Of a stretch of 64,000 nt of DNA, positions 26,121-40,998 are shown in pieces. Position 1 is the first letter of the stretch; every line of letters begins with the position of its first letter. The notes under the pieces are model-generated. The model was not told the origin of the DNA. It saw only the letters and a program-made list of their open reading frames with translations, and searched no databases. The translations under genes were made by a program, and so were the position numbers. Source of the stretch: Osmia lignaria lignaria (Eukaryota; Arthropoda; Insecta; Hymenoptera; Megachilidae); contig NW_027478165.1 in the NCBI RefSeq assembly GCF_051020975.1, positions 8,090,001 through 8,154,000 on the forward strand. Reading direction: 5' to 3'.

Positions 26121-27864
26121 ATATGTCCGTCAAGCCCCTTCCCTTGAGATAAATCTGCAAATATCTCGGAAACGAAGCGAGCTATGGCAAAATCTTAAGA
26201 GACGTTTTTTGTAGAGAATTATGTTTCCTACAATTTATGTTCTATGATGTTTTTTGATCAGAAGCGTAGTTTTCGAGATATATCGAGATATTTAAAAGTT
26301 CCGAAGCCGCATCAACATAATAGAGATACAGAAACAACGTGGCCCCTTTCTTTGAGATAACTCTGCACTAGTGCGAGCCGCAAATGCCACTTCCAGCTTA
26401 GCTGTGCAGAAGAAGGACAACAAGAAGAAGAAATATCTCGAAATATGTCCGTCAGGCCCCTTCACTTGAGATAAATCTGCAAATATCTCGGAAACGAAGC
26501 GAGCTATGGCAAAATGTTAAGAGACCTTTCTTGTAGAGAATTAAGTTTCCTACTTTTTATGTTCTATGATATTTTTTGATCAGATGCGTAGTTCTCGAGA
26601 TATATCAAGATATTTAAAAGTTCCGAAGCCGCACCAACATAATAGAGATACAGAAACACCGTGGCCCCTCTCTTTGAGATAACTCTGCACTATTGCGAGC
26701 TGGAAATGCCACTTCCAGTTTAGCTGTGCAGAAGAAGAACAACAAGAAGAAGAAATATCTCGAAATATGTCCGTTAGGCCCCTTCCCTTGAGATATATCT
26801 GCAAATATCTCGGAAACAAAGCGAGCTATGGCAAAATGTTAAGAGACCTTTTTTGTAGAGAATTAAGTTTCCTACTTTTTATGTTCTATGATATTTTTTG
26901 ATCAGATGCGTAGTTCTCGAGATATATCAAGATATTTAAAAGTTCCGAAGCCGCACCAACATAATAGAGATACAGAAACACCGTGGCCCCTTTCTTTGAG
27001 ATAACTCTGCACTAGTGCGAGCCGCAAATGCCACTTCCAGCTTAGCTATGCAGAAGAAGAACAACAAGAAGAAGAAATATCTCGAAATATGTCCGTCAGG
27101 CCCCTTCCCTTGAGATAAATTTGCAAATATCTCGGAAACGAAGCGAGCTATGGCAAAATGTTAAGAGACCTTTTTTGTAGAGAATTATGTTTCCTACTTT
27201 TTATGTTCTATGATATTTTTTGATCAGATGCGTAGTTCTCGAGATATATCAAGATATTTAAAAGTTCCGAAGCCGCACCAACATAATAGAGATACAGAAA
27301 CACCGTGGCCCCTTTCTTTGAGATAACTCTGCACTATTGCGAGCTGCAAATGCCACTTCCAGCTTAGCTGTGCAGAGGAAGAACAACAAGAAGAAGAAAT
27401 ATCTCGAAATATGTCCGTCAGGCCCCTTCCCTTGAGATAAATCTGCAAATATCTCGGAAACCAAGCGAGCTATGGCAAAATCTTAAGAGACCTTTTTTGT
27501 AGAGAATTAAGTTTCCTACTTTTTATGTTCTATGATATTTTTTGATCAGATGCGTAGTTCTCGAGATATATCAAGATATTTAAAAGTTCCGAAGCCGCAC
27601 CAACATAATAGAAATACAGAAACACCGTGGCCCCTTTCTTTGAGATAACTCTGCACTAGTGCGAGCCGCAAATGCCACTTCCAGCTTAGCTGTGCAGAAG
27701 AAGAACAACAAGAAGAAGAAATATCTCGAAATATGTCCGTCAGGCCCCTTCCCTTGAGATATATCTGCAAATATCTCGGAAACGAAGCGAGCTATGGCAA
27801 AATGATAAGAGACCTTTTTTGTAGAGAATTAAGTTTCCTACAATTTATGTTCTATGATATTTTT

Positions 27865-29470
27865 TGATCAGAAGCGTAGTTTTCGAGATATATCGAGATA
27901 TTTAAAAGTTCCGAAGCCGCACCAACATAATAGAGGTACAGAAACACCGTGGCCCCTTTCTTTGAGATAACTCTGCACTAGTGCGAGCCGCAAATGCCAC
28001 TTCCAGCTTAGCTGTGCAGAAGAAGAACAACAAGAAGAAGAAATATCTCGAAGTATGTCCGTCAGGCCCCTTCCCTTGATATAAATCTGCAAATATCTCG
28101 GAAACGAAGCGAGCTATGGCAAAATGTTAAGAGACCTTTTTTGTAGAGAATTAAGTTTCCTACTTTTTATGTTCTATGATATTTTTCGATCAGAAGCGTA
28201 GTTTTCGAGATATATCGAGATATTTAAAAGTTCCGAAGCCGCACCAACATAATAGAGATTCAGAAACACCGTGGCCCCTTTCTTTGAGATAACTCTGCAC
28301 TATTGCGAGCTGGAAATGCCACTTCCAGTTTAGCTGTGCAGAAGAAGAACAACAAGAAGAAGAAATATCTCGAAATATGTCCGTCAGGCCCCTTCCCTTG
28401 AGATATATCTGCAAATATCTCGGAAACAAAGCGAGCTATGGCAAAATGATAAGAGACCTTTTTTGTAGAGGATTAAGTTTCCTACTTTTTATGTTCTATG
28501 ATATTTTTTGATCAGATGCGTAGTTCTCGAGATATATCAAGATATTTAAAAGTTCCGAAGCCGCACCAACATAATAGATATACAGAAACAACGTGGCCCC
28601 TTTCTTTGAGATAACTCTGCACTATTGCGAGCTGCAAATGCCACTTCCAGCTTAGCTGTGCAGAAGAAGAACAACAAGAAGAAGAAATATCTTGAAATAT
28701 GTCCGTCAGGCCCCTTCCCTTGAGATATATCTGCAAATATCTCGGAAACGAAGCGTGCTATGGCAAAATGTTAAGAGACGTTTTTTGTAGAGAATTATGT
28801 TTCCTACAATTTTTGTTCTATGATATTTTTTGATCAGAAGCGTAGTTTTCGAGATATATCGAGATATTTAAAAGTTCCGAAGCCGCACCAACATAATAGA
28901 GATTCAGAAACACCGTGGCCCCTTTCTTTGAGATAACTCTGCACTATTGCGAGCTGGAAATGCCACTTCCAGTTTAGCTGTGCAGAAGAAGAACAACAAG
29001 AAGAAGAAATATCTCGAAATATGTCCGTCAGGCCCCTTCCCTTGAGATAAATCTGCAAATATCTCGGAAACCAAGCGAGCTATGGCAAAATCTTAAGAGA
29101 CCTTTTTTGTAGTGAATTGTTTCCTACTTTTTATGTTCTATGATATTTTTTGATCAGATGCGTAGTTTTCGAGATATATCGAGATATTTAAAAGTTCCGA
29201 AGCCGCACCAACATAATAGAGGTACAGAAACACCGTGGCCCCTTTCTTTGAGATAACTCTGCACTAGTGCGAGCCGCAAATGCCACTTCCGGCTTAGCTG
29301 TGCAGAAGAAGAACAACAAGAAGAAGAAATATCTCGAAATATGTCCGTCAGGCCCCTTCCCTTGAGATATATCTGCAAATATCTCGGAAACGAAGCGCGC
29401 TATGGCAAAATGATAAGAGACCTTTTTTGTAGAGAATTAAGTTTCCTACTTTTTATGTTCTACGATATTT
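27865..29470 (+). repeat. Five-unit block, copy 1 (offset 4,506 bp)
   Basis: Matches about 32,371-33,976. Shared features include TAGAGGTACAG, CTCGAAGTATGTCC, TTTTTCGATCAG and the unusual GTAGTGAATT. The offset is 14 units minus 2 bp, because this copy carries a private 2-bp deletion near 29,119. The deletion therefore postdates the duplication. Confidence 0.87.
29112..29124 (+). other. 2-bp deletion in one unit
   Basis: AGTGAATTGTTTCC stands where the paired copy near 33,617 has AGTGAATTAAGTTTCC, so this unit is 320 bp. It is a useful time marker for the 4,506-bp duplication. Confidence 0.9.
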
Positions 29471-30760
29471 TTTGATCAGATGCGTAGTTCTCGAGATATA
29501 TCAAGATATTTAAAAGTTCCGAAGCCGCACCAACATAATAGAGGTACAGAAACACCGTGGCCCCTTTCTTTCAGATAACTCTGCACTAGTGCGAGCCGCA
29601 AATGCCACTTCCAGCTTAGCTGTGCAGAAGAAGAACAACAAGAAGAAGAAATATCTCGAAATATGTCCGTCAGGCCCCTTCCCTTGAGATATATCTGCAA
29701 ATATCTCGGAAACGAAGCGAGCTATGGCAAAATGATAAGAGACCTTTTTTGTAGAGGATTAAGTTTCCTACTTTTTATGTTCTATGATATTTTTTGATCA
29801 GATGCGTAGTTCTCGAGATATATCAAGATATTTAAAAGTTCCGAAGCCGCACCAACATAATAGAGATACAGAAACAACGTGGCCCCTTTCTTTGAGATAA
29901 CTCTGCACTATTGCGAGCTGCAAATGCCACTTCCAGCTTAGCTGTGCAGAAGAAGAACAACAAGAAGAAGAAATATCTTGAAATATGTCCGTCAGGCCCC
30001 TTCCCTTGAGATATATCTGCAAATATCTCGGAAACGAAGCGTGCTATGGCAAAATGTTAAGAGACGTTTTTTGTAGAGAATTATGTTTCCTACAATTTAT
30101 GTTCTATGATATTTTTTGATCAGAAGCGTAGTTTTCGAGATATATCGAGATATTTAAAAGTTCCGAAGCCGCACCAACATAATAGAGATTCAGAAACACC
30201 GTGGCCCCTTTCTTTGAGATAACTCTGCACTATTGCGAGCTCGAAATGCCACTTCCAGTTTAGCTGTGCAGAAGAAGAACAACAAGAAGAAGAAATATCT
30301 CGAAATATGTCCGTCAGGCCCCTTCCCTTGAGATAAATCTGCAAATATCTCGGAAACCAAGCGAGCTATGGCAAAATCTTAAGAGACCTTTTTTGTAGAG
30401 AATTAAGTTTCCTACTTTTTATGTTCTATGATATTTTTTGATCAGATGCGTAGTTCTCGAGATATATCAAGATATTTAAAAGTTCCGAAGCCGCACCAAC
30501 ATAATAGAAATACAGAAACACCGTGGCCCCTTTCTTTGAGATAACTCTGCACTACTGCGAGCTGCAAATGCCACTTCCAGCTTAGCTGTGCAGAAGAAGA
30601 ACAACAAGAAGAAGAAATATCTCGAAATATGTCCGTCAGGCCCCTTCCCTTGAGATATATCTGCAAATATCTCGGAAACGAAGCGAGCTATGGCAAAATG
30701 TTAAGAGACCTTTTTTGTTGAGAATTATGTTTCCTACAATTTATGTTCTATGATATTTTT

Positions 30761-33336
30761 TGATCAGAAGCGTAGTTTTCGAGATATATCGAGATATTTA
30801 AAAGTTCCAAAGCCGCACCAACATAATAGAGGTACAGAAACACCGTGGCCCCTTTCTTTGAGATAACTCTGCACTAGTGCGAGCCGCAAATGCCACTTCC
30901 AGCTTAGCTGTGCAGAAGAAGAACAACAAGAAGAAGAAATATCTCGAAATATGTCCGTCAGGCCCCTTCCCTTGAGATAAATTTGCAAATATCTCGGAAA
31001 CGAAGCGAGCTATGGCAAAATCTTGAGAGACCTTTTTTGTAGAGAATTAAGTTTCCTACAATTTATGTTCTATGATATTTTTTGATCAGAAGCGTAGTTT
31101 TCGAGATATATCGAGATATTTAAAAGTTCCGAAGCCGCACCAACATAATAGAGGTACAGAAACACCGTGGCCCCTTTCTTTGAGATAACTCTGCACTAGT
31201 GCGAGCCGCAAATGCCACTTCCAGCTTAGCTGTGCAGAAGAAGAACAACAAGAAGAAGAAATATCTCGAAGTATGTCCGTCAGGCCCCTTCCCTTGATAT
31301 AAATCTGCAAATATCTCGGAAACGAAGCGAGCTATGGCAAAATGTTAAGAGACCTTTTTTGTAGAGAATTAAGTTTCCTACTTTTTATGTTCTATGATAT
31401 TTTTCGATCAGAAGCGTAGTTTTCGAGATATATCGAGATATTTAAAAGTTCCGAAGCCGCACCAACATAATAGAGATTCAGAAACACCGTGGCCCCTTTC
31501 TTTGAGATAACTCTGCACTATTGCGAGCTGGAAATGCCACTTCCAGTTTAGCTGTGCAGAAGAAGAACAACAAGAAGAAGAAATATCTCGAAATATGTCC
31601 GTCAGGCCCCTTCCCTTGAGATATATCTGCAAATATCTCGGAAACGAAGCGAGCTATGGCAAAATCATAAGAGACCTTTTTTGTAGAGGATTAAGTTTCC
31701 TACTTTTTATGTTCTATGATATTTTTTGATCAGATGCGTAGTTCTCGAGATATATCAAGATATTTAAAAGTTCCGAAGCCGCACCAACATAATAGATATA
31801 CAGAAACAACGTGGCCCCTTTCTTTGAGATAACTCTGCACTATTGCGAGCTGCAAATGCCACTTCCAGCTTAGCTGTGCAGAAGAAGAACAACAAGAAGA
31901 AGAAATATCTCGAAATATGTCCGTCAGGCCCCTTCCCTTGAGATATATCTGCAAATATCTCGGAAACGAAGCGAGCTATGGCAAAATGTTAAGAGACCTT
32001 TTTTGTTGAGAATTATGTTTCCTACAATTTATGTTCTATGATATTTTTTGATCAGAAGCGTAGTTTTCGAGATATATCGAGATATTTAAAAGTTCCGAAG
32101 CCGCACCAACATAATAGAGGTACAGAAACACCGTGGCCCCTTTCTTTGAGATAACTCTGCACTAGTGCGAGCCGCAAATGCCACTTCCAGCTTAGCAGTG
32201 CAGAAGAAGAACAACAAGAAGAAGAAATATCTCGAAATATGTCCGTCAGGCCCCTTCCCTTGAGATAAATTTGCAAATATCTCGGAAACGAAGCGAGCTA
32301 TGGCAAAATCTTGAGAGACCTTTTTTGTAGAGAATTAAGTTTCCTACAATTTATGTTCTATGATATTTTTTGATCAGAAGCGTAGTTTTCGAGATATATC
32401 GAGATATTTAAAAGTTCCGAAGCCGCACCAACATAATAGAGGTACAGAAACACCGTGGCCCCTTTCTTTGAGATAACTCTGCACTAGTGCGAGCCGCAAA
32501 TGCCACTTCCAGCTTAGCTGTGCAGAAGAAGAACAACAAGAAGAAGAAATATCTCGAAGTATGTCCGTCAGGCCCCTTCCCTTGATATAAATCTGCAAAT
32601 ATCTCGGAAACGAAGCGAGCTATGGCAAAATGTTAAGAGACCTTTTTTGTAGAGAATTAAGTTTCCTACTTTTTATGTTCTATGATATTTTTCGATCAGA
32701 AGCGTAGTTTTCGAGATATATCGAGATATTTAAAAGTTCCGAAGCCGCACCAACATAATAGAGATTCAGAAACACCGTGGCCCCTTTCTTTGAGATAACT
32801 CTGCACTATTGCGAGCTGGGAATGCCACTTCCAGTTTAGCTGTGCAGAAGAAGAACAACAAGAAGAAGAAATATCTCGAAATATGTCCGTCAGGCCCCTT
32901 CCCTTGAGATATATCTGCAAATATCTCGGAAACGAAGCGAGCTATGGCAAAATGATAAGAGACCTTTTTTGTAGAGGATTAAGTTTCCTACTTTTTATGT
33001 TCTATGATATTTTTTGATCAGATGCGTAGTTCTCGAGATATATCAAGATATTTAATAGTTCCGAAGCCGCACCAACATAATAGATATACAGAAACAACGT
33101 GGCCCCTTTCTTTGAGATAACTCTGCACTATTGCGAGCTGCAAATGCCACTTCCAGCTTAGCTGTGCAGAAGAAGAACAACAAGAAGAAGAAATATCTTG
33201 AAATATGTCCGTCAGGCCCCTTCCCTTGAGATATATCTGCAAATATCTCGGAAACGAAGCGTGCTATGGCAAAATGTTAAGAGACGTTTTTTGTAGAGAA
33301 TTATGTTTCCTATAATTTTTGTTCTATGATATTTTT
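30761..33336 (+). repeat. Four-unit HOR, 1,288 bp, two copies
   Basis: Units at 30,761-32,048 repeat at 32,049-33,336. Markers: TTTTTTGTTGAG just upstream of each copy (30,711 and 31,999), AAAATCTTGAGAG (31,017 and 32,305), TTTTTCGATCAG (about 31,401 and 32,689). The second copy also forms part of the five-unit block matching 27,865-29,470. Confidence 0.88.
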
Positions 33337-33658
33337 TGATCAGAAGCGTAGTTTTCGAGATATATCGAGATATTTAAAAGTTCCGAAGCCGCACCAACAT
33401 AATAGAGATTCAGAAACACCGTGGCCCCTTTCTTTGAGATAACTCTGCACTATTGCGAGCTGGAAATGCCACTTCCAGTTTAGCTGTGCAGAAGAAGAAC
33501 AACAAGAAGAAGAAATATCTCGAAATATGTCCGTCAGGCCCCTTCCCTTGAGATAAATCTGCAAATATCTCGGAAACCAAGCGAGCTATGGCAAAATCTT
33601 AAGAGACCTTTTTTGTAGTGAATTAAGTTTCCTACTTTTTATGTTCTATGATATTTTT

Positions 33659-35268
33659 TGATCAGATGCGTAGTTTTCGAGATATATCGAGATATTTAAA
33701 AGTTCCGAAGCCGCACCAACATAATAGAGGTACAGAAACACCGTGGCCCCTTTCTTTGAGATAACTCTGCACTAGTGCGAGCCGCAAATGCCACTTCCGG
33801 CTTAGCTGTGCAGAAGAAGAACAACAAGAAGAAGAAATATCTCGAAATATGTCCGTCAGGCCCCTTCCCTTGAGATATATCTGCAAATATCTCGGAAACG
33901 AAGCGAGCTATGGCAAAATGATAAGAGACCTTTTTTGTAGAGAATTAAGTTTCCTACAATTTATGTTCTATGATATTTTTTGATCAGAAGCGTAGTTTTC
34001 GAGATATATCGAGATATTTGAAAGTTCCGAAGCCGCACCAACATAATAGAGGTACAGAAACACCGTGGCCCCTTTCTTTGAGATAACTCTGCACTAGTGC
34101 GAGCCGCAAATGCCACTTCCAGCTTAGCTGTGCAGAAGAAGAACAACAAGAAGAAGAAATATCTCGAAATATGTCCGTCAGGCCCCTTCCCTTGATATAA
34201 ATCTGCAAATATCTCGGAAACGAAGCGAGCTATGGCAAAATCTTAAGAGACCTTTTTTGTAGAGAATTAAGTTTCCTACTTTTTATGTTCTACGATATTT
34301 TTTGATCAGATGCGTAGTTCTCGAGATATATCAAGATATTTAAAAGTTCCGAAGCCGCACCAACATAATAGAAATACAGAAACACCGTGGCCCCTTTCTT
34401 TGAGATAACTCTGCACTAGTGCGAGCCGCAAATGCCACTTCCGGCTTAGCTGTGCAGAAGAAGAACAACAAGAAGAAGAAATATCTCGAAATATGTCCGT
34501 CAGGCCCCTTCCCTTGAGATATATCTGCAAATATCTCGGAAACGAAGCGAGCTATGGCAAAATGATAAGAGACCTTTTTTGTAGAGAATTAAGTTTCCTA
34601 CAATTTATGTTCTATGATATTTTTTGATCAGAAGCGTAGTTTTCGAGATATATCGAGATATTTGAAAGTTCCGAAGCCGCACCAACATAATAGAGGTACA
34701 GAAACACCGTGGCCCCTTTCTTTGAGATAACTCTGCACTAGTGCGAGCCGCAAATGCCACTTCCAGCTTAGCTGTGCAGAAGAAGAACAACAAGAAGAAG
34801 AAATATCTCGAAATATGTCCGTCAGGCCCCTTCCCTTGATATAAATCTGCAAATATCTCGGAAACGAAGCGAGCTATGGCAAAATCTTAAGAGACCTTTT
34901 TTGTAGAGAATTAAGTTTCCTACTTTTTATGTTCTACGATATTTTTTGATCAGATGCGTAGTTCTCGAGATATATCAAGATATTTAAAAGTTCCGAAGCC
35001 GCACCAACATAATAGAAATACAGAAACACCGTGGCCCCTTTCTTTGAGATAACTCTGCACTATTGCGAGCTGCAAATGCCACTTCCAGCTTAGCTGTGCA
35101 GAAGAAGAACAACAAGAAGAAGAAATATCTCGAAATATGTCCGTCAGGCCCCTTCCCTTGAGATATATCTGCAAATATCTCGGAAACGAAGCGAGCTATG
35201 GCAAAATGATAAGAGACCTTTTTTGTAGAGAATTAAGTTTCCTACAATTTATGTTCTATGATATTTTT
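33659..35268 (+). repeat. Dimer duplication, 644 bp
   Basis: Units alternate with period 644 bp. The variant GATATTTGAAAGTTCC occurs at about 34,013 and 34,657, with CTTGATATAAATC in both, and TTCCGGCTTAG occurs at 33,795 and 34,439. The third dimer is only partly similar. The same unit type later sits inside the 9-unit HOR (near 41,095, 43,991 and 46,887). Confidence 0.78.
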
Positions 35269-38166
35269 TGATCAGAAGCGTAGTTTTCGAGATATATCGA
35301 GATATTTAAAAGTTCCGAAGCCGCACCAACATAATAGAGGTACAGAAACACCGTGGCCCCTTTCTTTGAGATAACTCTGCACTAGTGCGAGCCGCAAATG
35401 CCACTTCCAGCTTAGCTGTGCAGAAGAAGAACAACAAGAAAAAGAAATATCTCGAAGTATGTCCGTCAGGCCCCTTCCCTTGATATAAATCTGCAAATAT
35501 CTCGGAAACGAAGCGAGCTATGGCAAAATGTTAAGAGACCTTTTTTGTAGAGAATTAAGTTTCCTACAATTTATGTTCTATGATATTTTTTGATCAGAAG
35601 CGTAGTTTTCGAGATATATCGAGATATTTAAAAGTTCCGAAGCCGCACCAACATAATAGAGATTCAGAAACACCGTGGCCCCTTTCTTTGAGATAACTCT
35701 GCACTATTGCGAGCTGGAAATGCCACTTCCAGTTTAGCTGTGCAGAGGAAGAACAACAAGAAGAAGAAATATCTCGAAATATGTCCGTCAGGCCCCTTCC
35801 CTTGAGATAAATCTGCAAATATCTCGGAAACCAAGCGAGCTATGGCAAAATGTTAAGAGACCTTTTTTGTAGAGAATTAAGTTTCCTACTTTTTATGTTC
35901 TATGATATTTTTTGATCAGATGCGTAGTTCTCGAGATATCTCAAGATATTTAAAAGTTCCGAAGCCGCACCAACATAATGGAGATACAGAAACACCGTGG
36001 CCCCTTTCTTTGAGATAACTCTGCACTATTGCGAGCTGGAAATGCCACTTCCAGTTTAGCTGTGCAGAAGAAGAACAACAAGAAGAAGAAATATCTCGAA
36101 ATATGTCCGTCAGGCCCCTTCCCTTGAGATATATCTGCAAATATCTCGGAAACGAAGCGTGCTATGGCAAAATGTTAAGAGACCTTTTTTGTAGAGAATT
36201 AAGTTTCCTACTTTTTATGTTCTATGATATTTTTTGATCAGATGCGTAGTTCTCGAGATATCTCAAGATATTTAAAAGTTCCGAAGCCGCACAAACATAA
36301 TGGAGATACAGAAACACCGTGGCCCCTTTGTTTGAGATAACTCTGCACTATTGCGAGCTGCAAATCCCACTTCCAGCTTAGCTGTGCAGAAGAAGAACAA
36401 CAAGAAGAAGAAATATCTCGAAATATGTCCGTCAGGCCCCTTCCCTTGTGATATATCTGCAAATATCTCGGAAACGAAGCGAGCTATGGCAAAATGTTAA
36501 GAGACATTTTTTGTAGAGAATTATGTTTCCTACAATTTATGTTCTATGATATTTTTTGATCAGAAGCGTAGTTTTCGAGATATATCGAGATATTTAAAAG
36601 TTCCGAAGCCGCACCAACATAATAGAGATACAGAAACACCGTGGCCCCTTTCTTTGAGATAACTCTGCACTATTGCGAGCTGCAAATGCCACTTCCAGCT
36701 TAGCTGTGCAGAAGAAGAACAACAAGAAGAAGAAATATCTCGAAATATGTCCGTCAGGCCCCTTCCCTTGAGATATATCTGCAAATATCTCGGAAACGAA
36801 GCGTGCTATGGCAAAATGTTAAGAGACCTTTTTTGTAGAGAATTAAGTTTCCTACTTTTTATGTTCTATGATATTTTTTGATCAGATGCGTAGTTCTCGA
36901 GATATCTCAAGATATTTAAAAGTTCCGAAGCCGCACCAACATAATGGAGATACAGAAACACCGTGGCCCCTTTCTTTGAGATAACTCTGCACTATTGCGA
37001 GCTGCAAATGCCACTTCCAGCTTAGCTGTGCAGAAGAAGAACAACAAGAAGAAGAAATATCTCGAAATATGTCCGTCAGGCCCCTTCCCTTGTGATATAT
37101 CTGCAAATATCTCGGAAACGAAGCGAGCTATGGCAAAATGTTAAGAGACATTTTTTGTAGAGAATTCTGCTTCCTACAATTTATGTTCTATGATATTTTT
37201 TGATCAGAAGCGTAGTTTTCGAGATATATCGAGATATTTAAAAGTTCCGAAGCCGCACCAACATAATAGAGATTCGGAAACACCGTGGCCCCTTTCTTTG
37301 AGATAACTCTGCACTATTGCGAGCTGGAAATGCCACTTCCAGTTTAGCTGTGCAGAAGAAGAACAACAAGAAGAAGAAATATCTCGAAATATGTCCGTCA
37401 GGCCCCTTCCCTTGAGATAAATCTGCAAATATCTCGGAAACGAAGCGAGCTATGGCAAAATGTTAAGAGACCTTTTTTGTAGAGAATTATGTTTCCTACA
37501 ATTTATGTTCTATGATATTGTTTGATCAGAAGCGTAGTTTTCGAGATATATCGAGATATTTAAAAGTTCCGAAGCCGCACCAACATAATAGAGGTACAGA
37601 AACACCGTGGCCCCTTTCTTTGAGATAACTCTGCACTAGTGCGAGCCGCAAATGCCACTTCCAGCTTAGCTGTGCAGAAGAAGAACAACAAGAAGAAGAA
37701 ATATCTCGAAATATGTCCGTCAGGCCCCTTCCCTTGAGATAAATTTGCAAATATCTCGGAAACGAAGCGAGCTATGGCAAAATCTTGAGAGACCTTTTTT
37801 GTAGAGAATTAAGTTTCCTACTTTTTATGTTCTATGATATTTTTTGATCAGATGCGTAGTTCTCGAGATATATCAAGATATTTAAAAGTTCCGAAGCCGC
37901 ACCAACATAATAGAGATACAGAAACAACGTGGCCCCTTTCTTTGAGATAACTCTGCACTATTGCGAGCTGCAAATGCTACTTCCAGCTTAGCTGTGCAGA
38001 AGAAGAACAACAAGAAGAAGAAATATCTCGAAATATGTCCGTCAGGCTCCTTCCCTTGAGATATATCTGCAAATATCTCGGAAACGAAGCGTGCTATGGC
38101 AAAATGTTAAGAGACCTTTTTTGTAGAGAATTAAGTTTCCTACTTTTTATGTTCTATGATATTTTT

Positions 38167-40098
38167 TGATCAGATGCGTAGTTCTCGAGATATCTCAAGA
38201 TATTTAAAAGTTCCGAAGCCGCACCAACATAATGGAGATACAGAAACACCGTGGCCCCTTTCTTTGAGATAACTCTGCACTATTGCGAGCTGCAAATGCC
38301 ACTTCCAGCTTAGCTGTGCAGAAGAAGAACAACAAGAAGAAGAAATATCTCGAAATATGTCCGTCAGGCCCCTTCCCTTGAGATGTATCTGCAAATATCT
38401 CGGAAACGAAGCGAGCTATGGCAAAATGTTGAGAGACCTTTTTTGTAGAGAATTATGTTTCCTACTTTTTATGTTCTATGATATTTTTTGATCAGATGCG
38501 TAGTTCTCGAGATATATCAAGATATTTAAAAGTTCCGAAGCCGCACCAACATAATAGAGATACAGAAACACCGTGGCCCTTTTCTTTGAGATAACTCTGC
38601 ACTATTGCGAGCTGCAAATGCCACTTCCAGCTTAGCTGTGCAGAAGAAGAACAACAAGAAGAAGAAATATCTCGAAATATGTCCGTCAGGCCCCTTCCCT
38701 TGAGATAAATCTGCAAATATCTCGGAAACGAAGCGAGCTATGGCAAAATGTTAAGAGACCTTTTTTATAGAGAATTAAGTTTCCTACTTTTTATGTTCTA
38801 TGATATTTTTTGATCAGATGCGTAGTTCTCGAGATATATCAAGATATTTAAAAGTTCCGAAGCCGCACCAACATAATAGAGATACAGAAACACCGTGGCC
38901 CCTTTCTTTGAGATAACTCCGCACTATTGCGAGCTGCAAATGCCACTTCCAGCTTAGCTGTGCAGAAGAAGAACAACAAGAAGAAGAAATATCTCGAAAT
39001 ATGTCCGTCAGGCCCCTTCCCTTGAGATAAATCTGCAAATATCTCGGAAACCAAGCGAGCTATGGCAAAATGTTAAGAGACCTTTTTTGTAGAGAATTAA
39101 GTTTCCTACTTTTTATGTTCTATGATATTTTTTGATCAGATGCGTAGTTCTCGAGATATCTCAAGATATTTAAAAGTTCCGAAGCCGCACCAACATAATG
39201 GAGATACAGAAACACCGTGGCCCCTTTCTTTGAGATAACTCTGCACTATTGCGAGCTGCAAATGCCACTTCCAGCTTAGCTGTGCAGAAGAAGAACAACA
39301 AGAAGAAGAAATATCTCGAAATATGTCCGTCAGGCCCCTTCCCTTGAGATGTATCTGCAAATATCTCGGAAACGAAGCGAGCTATGGCAAAATGTTGAGA
39401 GACCTTTTTTGTAGAGAATTATGTTTCCTACTTTTTATGTTCTATGATATTTTTTGATCAGATGCGTAGTTCTCGAGATATATCAAGATATTTAAAAGTT
39501 CCGAAGCCGCACCAACATAATAGAGATACAGAAACACCCTGGCCCCTTTCTTTGAGATAACTCTGCACTATTGCGAGCTGCAAATGCCACTTCCAGCTTA
39601 GCTGTGCAGAAGAAGAACAACAAGAAGAAGAAATATCTCGAAATATGTCCGTCAGGCCCCTTCCCTTGAGATAAATCTGCAAATATCTCGGAAACGAAGC
39701 GAGCTATGGCAAAATGTTAAGAGACCTTTTTTATAGAGAATTAAGTTTCCTACTTTTTATGTTCTATGATATTTTTTGATCAGATGCGTAGTTCTCGAGA
39801 TATATCAAGATATTTAAAAGTTCCGAAGCCGCACCAACATAATAGAGATACAGAAACACCGTGGCCCCTTTCTTTGAGATAACTCCGCACTATTGCGAGC
39901 TGCAAATGCCACTTCCAGCTTAGCTGTGCAGAAGAAGAACAACAAGAAGAAGAAATATCTCGAAATATGTCCGTCAGGCCCCTTCCCTTGAGATATATCT
40001 GCAAATATCTCGGAAACGAAGCGTGCTATGGCAAAATGTTAAGAGACCTTTTTTGTAGAGAATTAAGTTTCCTACTTTTTATGTTCTATGATATTTTT
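38167..40098 (+). repeat. Three-unit duplication (966 bp)
   Basis: Units at 38,167-39,132 repeat at 39,133-40,098. Markers: GAGATGTATCTGC at about 38,390 and 39,356, CCTTTTTTATAGAG near 38,759 and 39,725, GATAACTCCGCAC near 38,913 and 39,879. The second trimer is also the start of the 9-unit HOR. Confidence 0.87.
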
Positions 40099-40998
40099 TG
40101 ATCAGATGCGTAGTTCTCGAGATATCTCAAGATATTTAAAAGTTCCGAAGCCGCACCAACATAATGGAGATACAGAAACACCGTGGCCCCTTTCTTTGAG
40201 ATAACTCTGCACTATTGCGAGCTGCAAATGCCACTTCCAGCTTAGCTGTGCAGAAGAAGAACAACAAGAAGACGAAATATCTCGAAATATGTCCGTCAGG
40301 CCCCTTCCCTTGTGATATATCTGCAAATATCTCGGAAACGAAGCGAGCTATGGCAAAATGTTAAGAGACCTTTTTTGTAGAGAATTATGTTTCCTACAAT
40401 TTATGTTCTATGATATTTTTTGATCAGAAGCGTAGTTTTTGAGATATATCGAGATATTTAAAAGTTCCGAAGCCGCACCAACATAATAGAGATTCAGAAA
40501 CACTGTGGCCCCTTTCTTTGTGATAACTCTGCACTATTGCGAGCTGGAAATGCCACTTCCAGTTTAGCTGTGCAGAAGAAGAACAACAAGAAGAAGAAAT
40601 ATCTCGAAATATGTCCGTCAGGCCCCTTCCCTTGAGATAAATCTGCAAATATCTCGGAAACCAAGCGAGCTATGGCAAAATCTTAAGAGACCTTTTTTGT
40701 AGAGAATTAAGTTTCCTACTTTTTATGTTCTATGATATTTTTTGATCAGATGCGTAGTTCTCGAGATATATCAAGATATTTAAAAGTTCCGAAGCCGCAC
40801 CAACATAATAGAAATACAGAAACACCGTGGCCCCTTTCTTTGAGATAACTCTGCACTAGTGCGAGCCGCAAATGCCACTTCCAGCTTAGCTGTGCAGAAG
40901 AAGAACAACAAGAAGAAGAAATATCTCGAAATATGTCCGTCAGGCCCCTTCCCTTGAGATATATCTGCAAATATCTCGGAAACGAAGCGAGCTATGGC

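Larger units (their letters stand above)
19495..35912 (+). repeat. Zone II of the array
   Basis: Mixed unit types. Zone I markers are mostly absent, while the variant GAGCTGGAAATGCC with TTCCAGTTTAG becomes common, starting near 19,616. Duplications at 2, 4, 8, 10 and 14 units overlap. The stretch 24.3-27.5 kb shows little clear HOR order. Confidence 0.65.
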
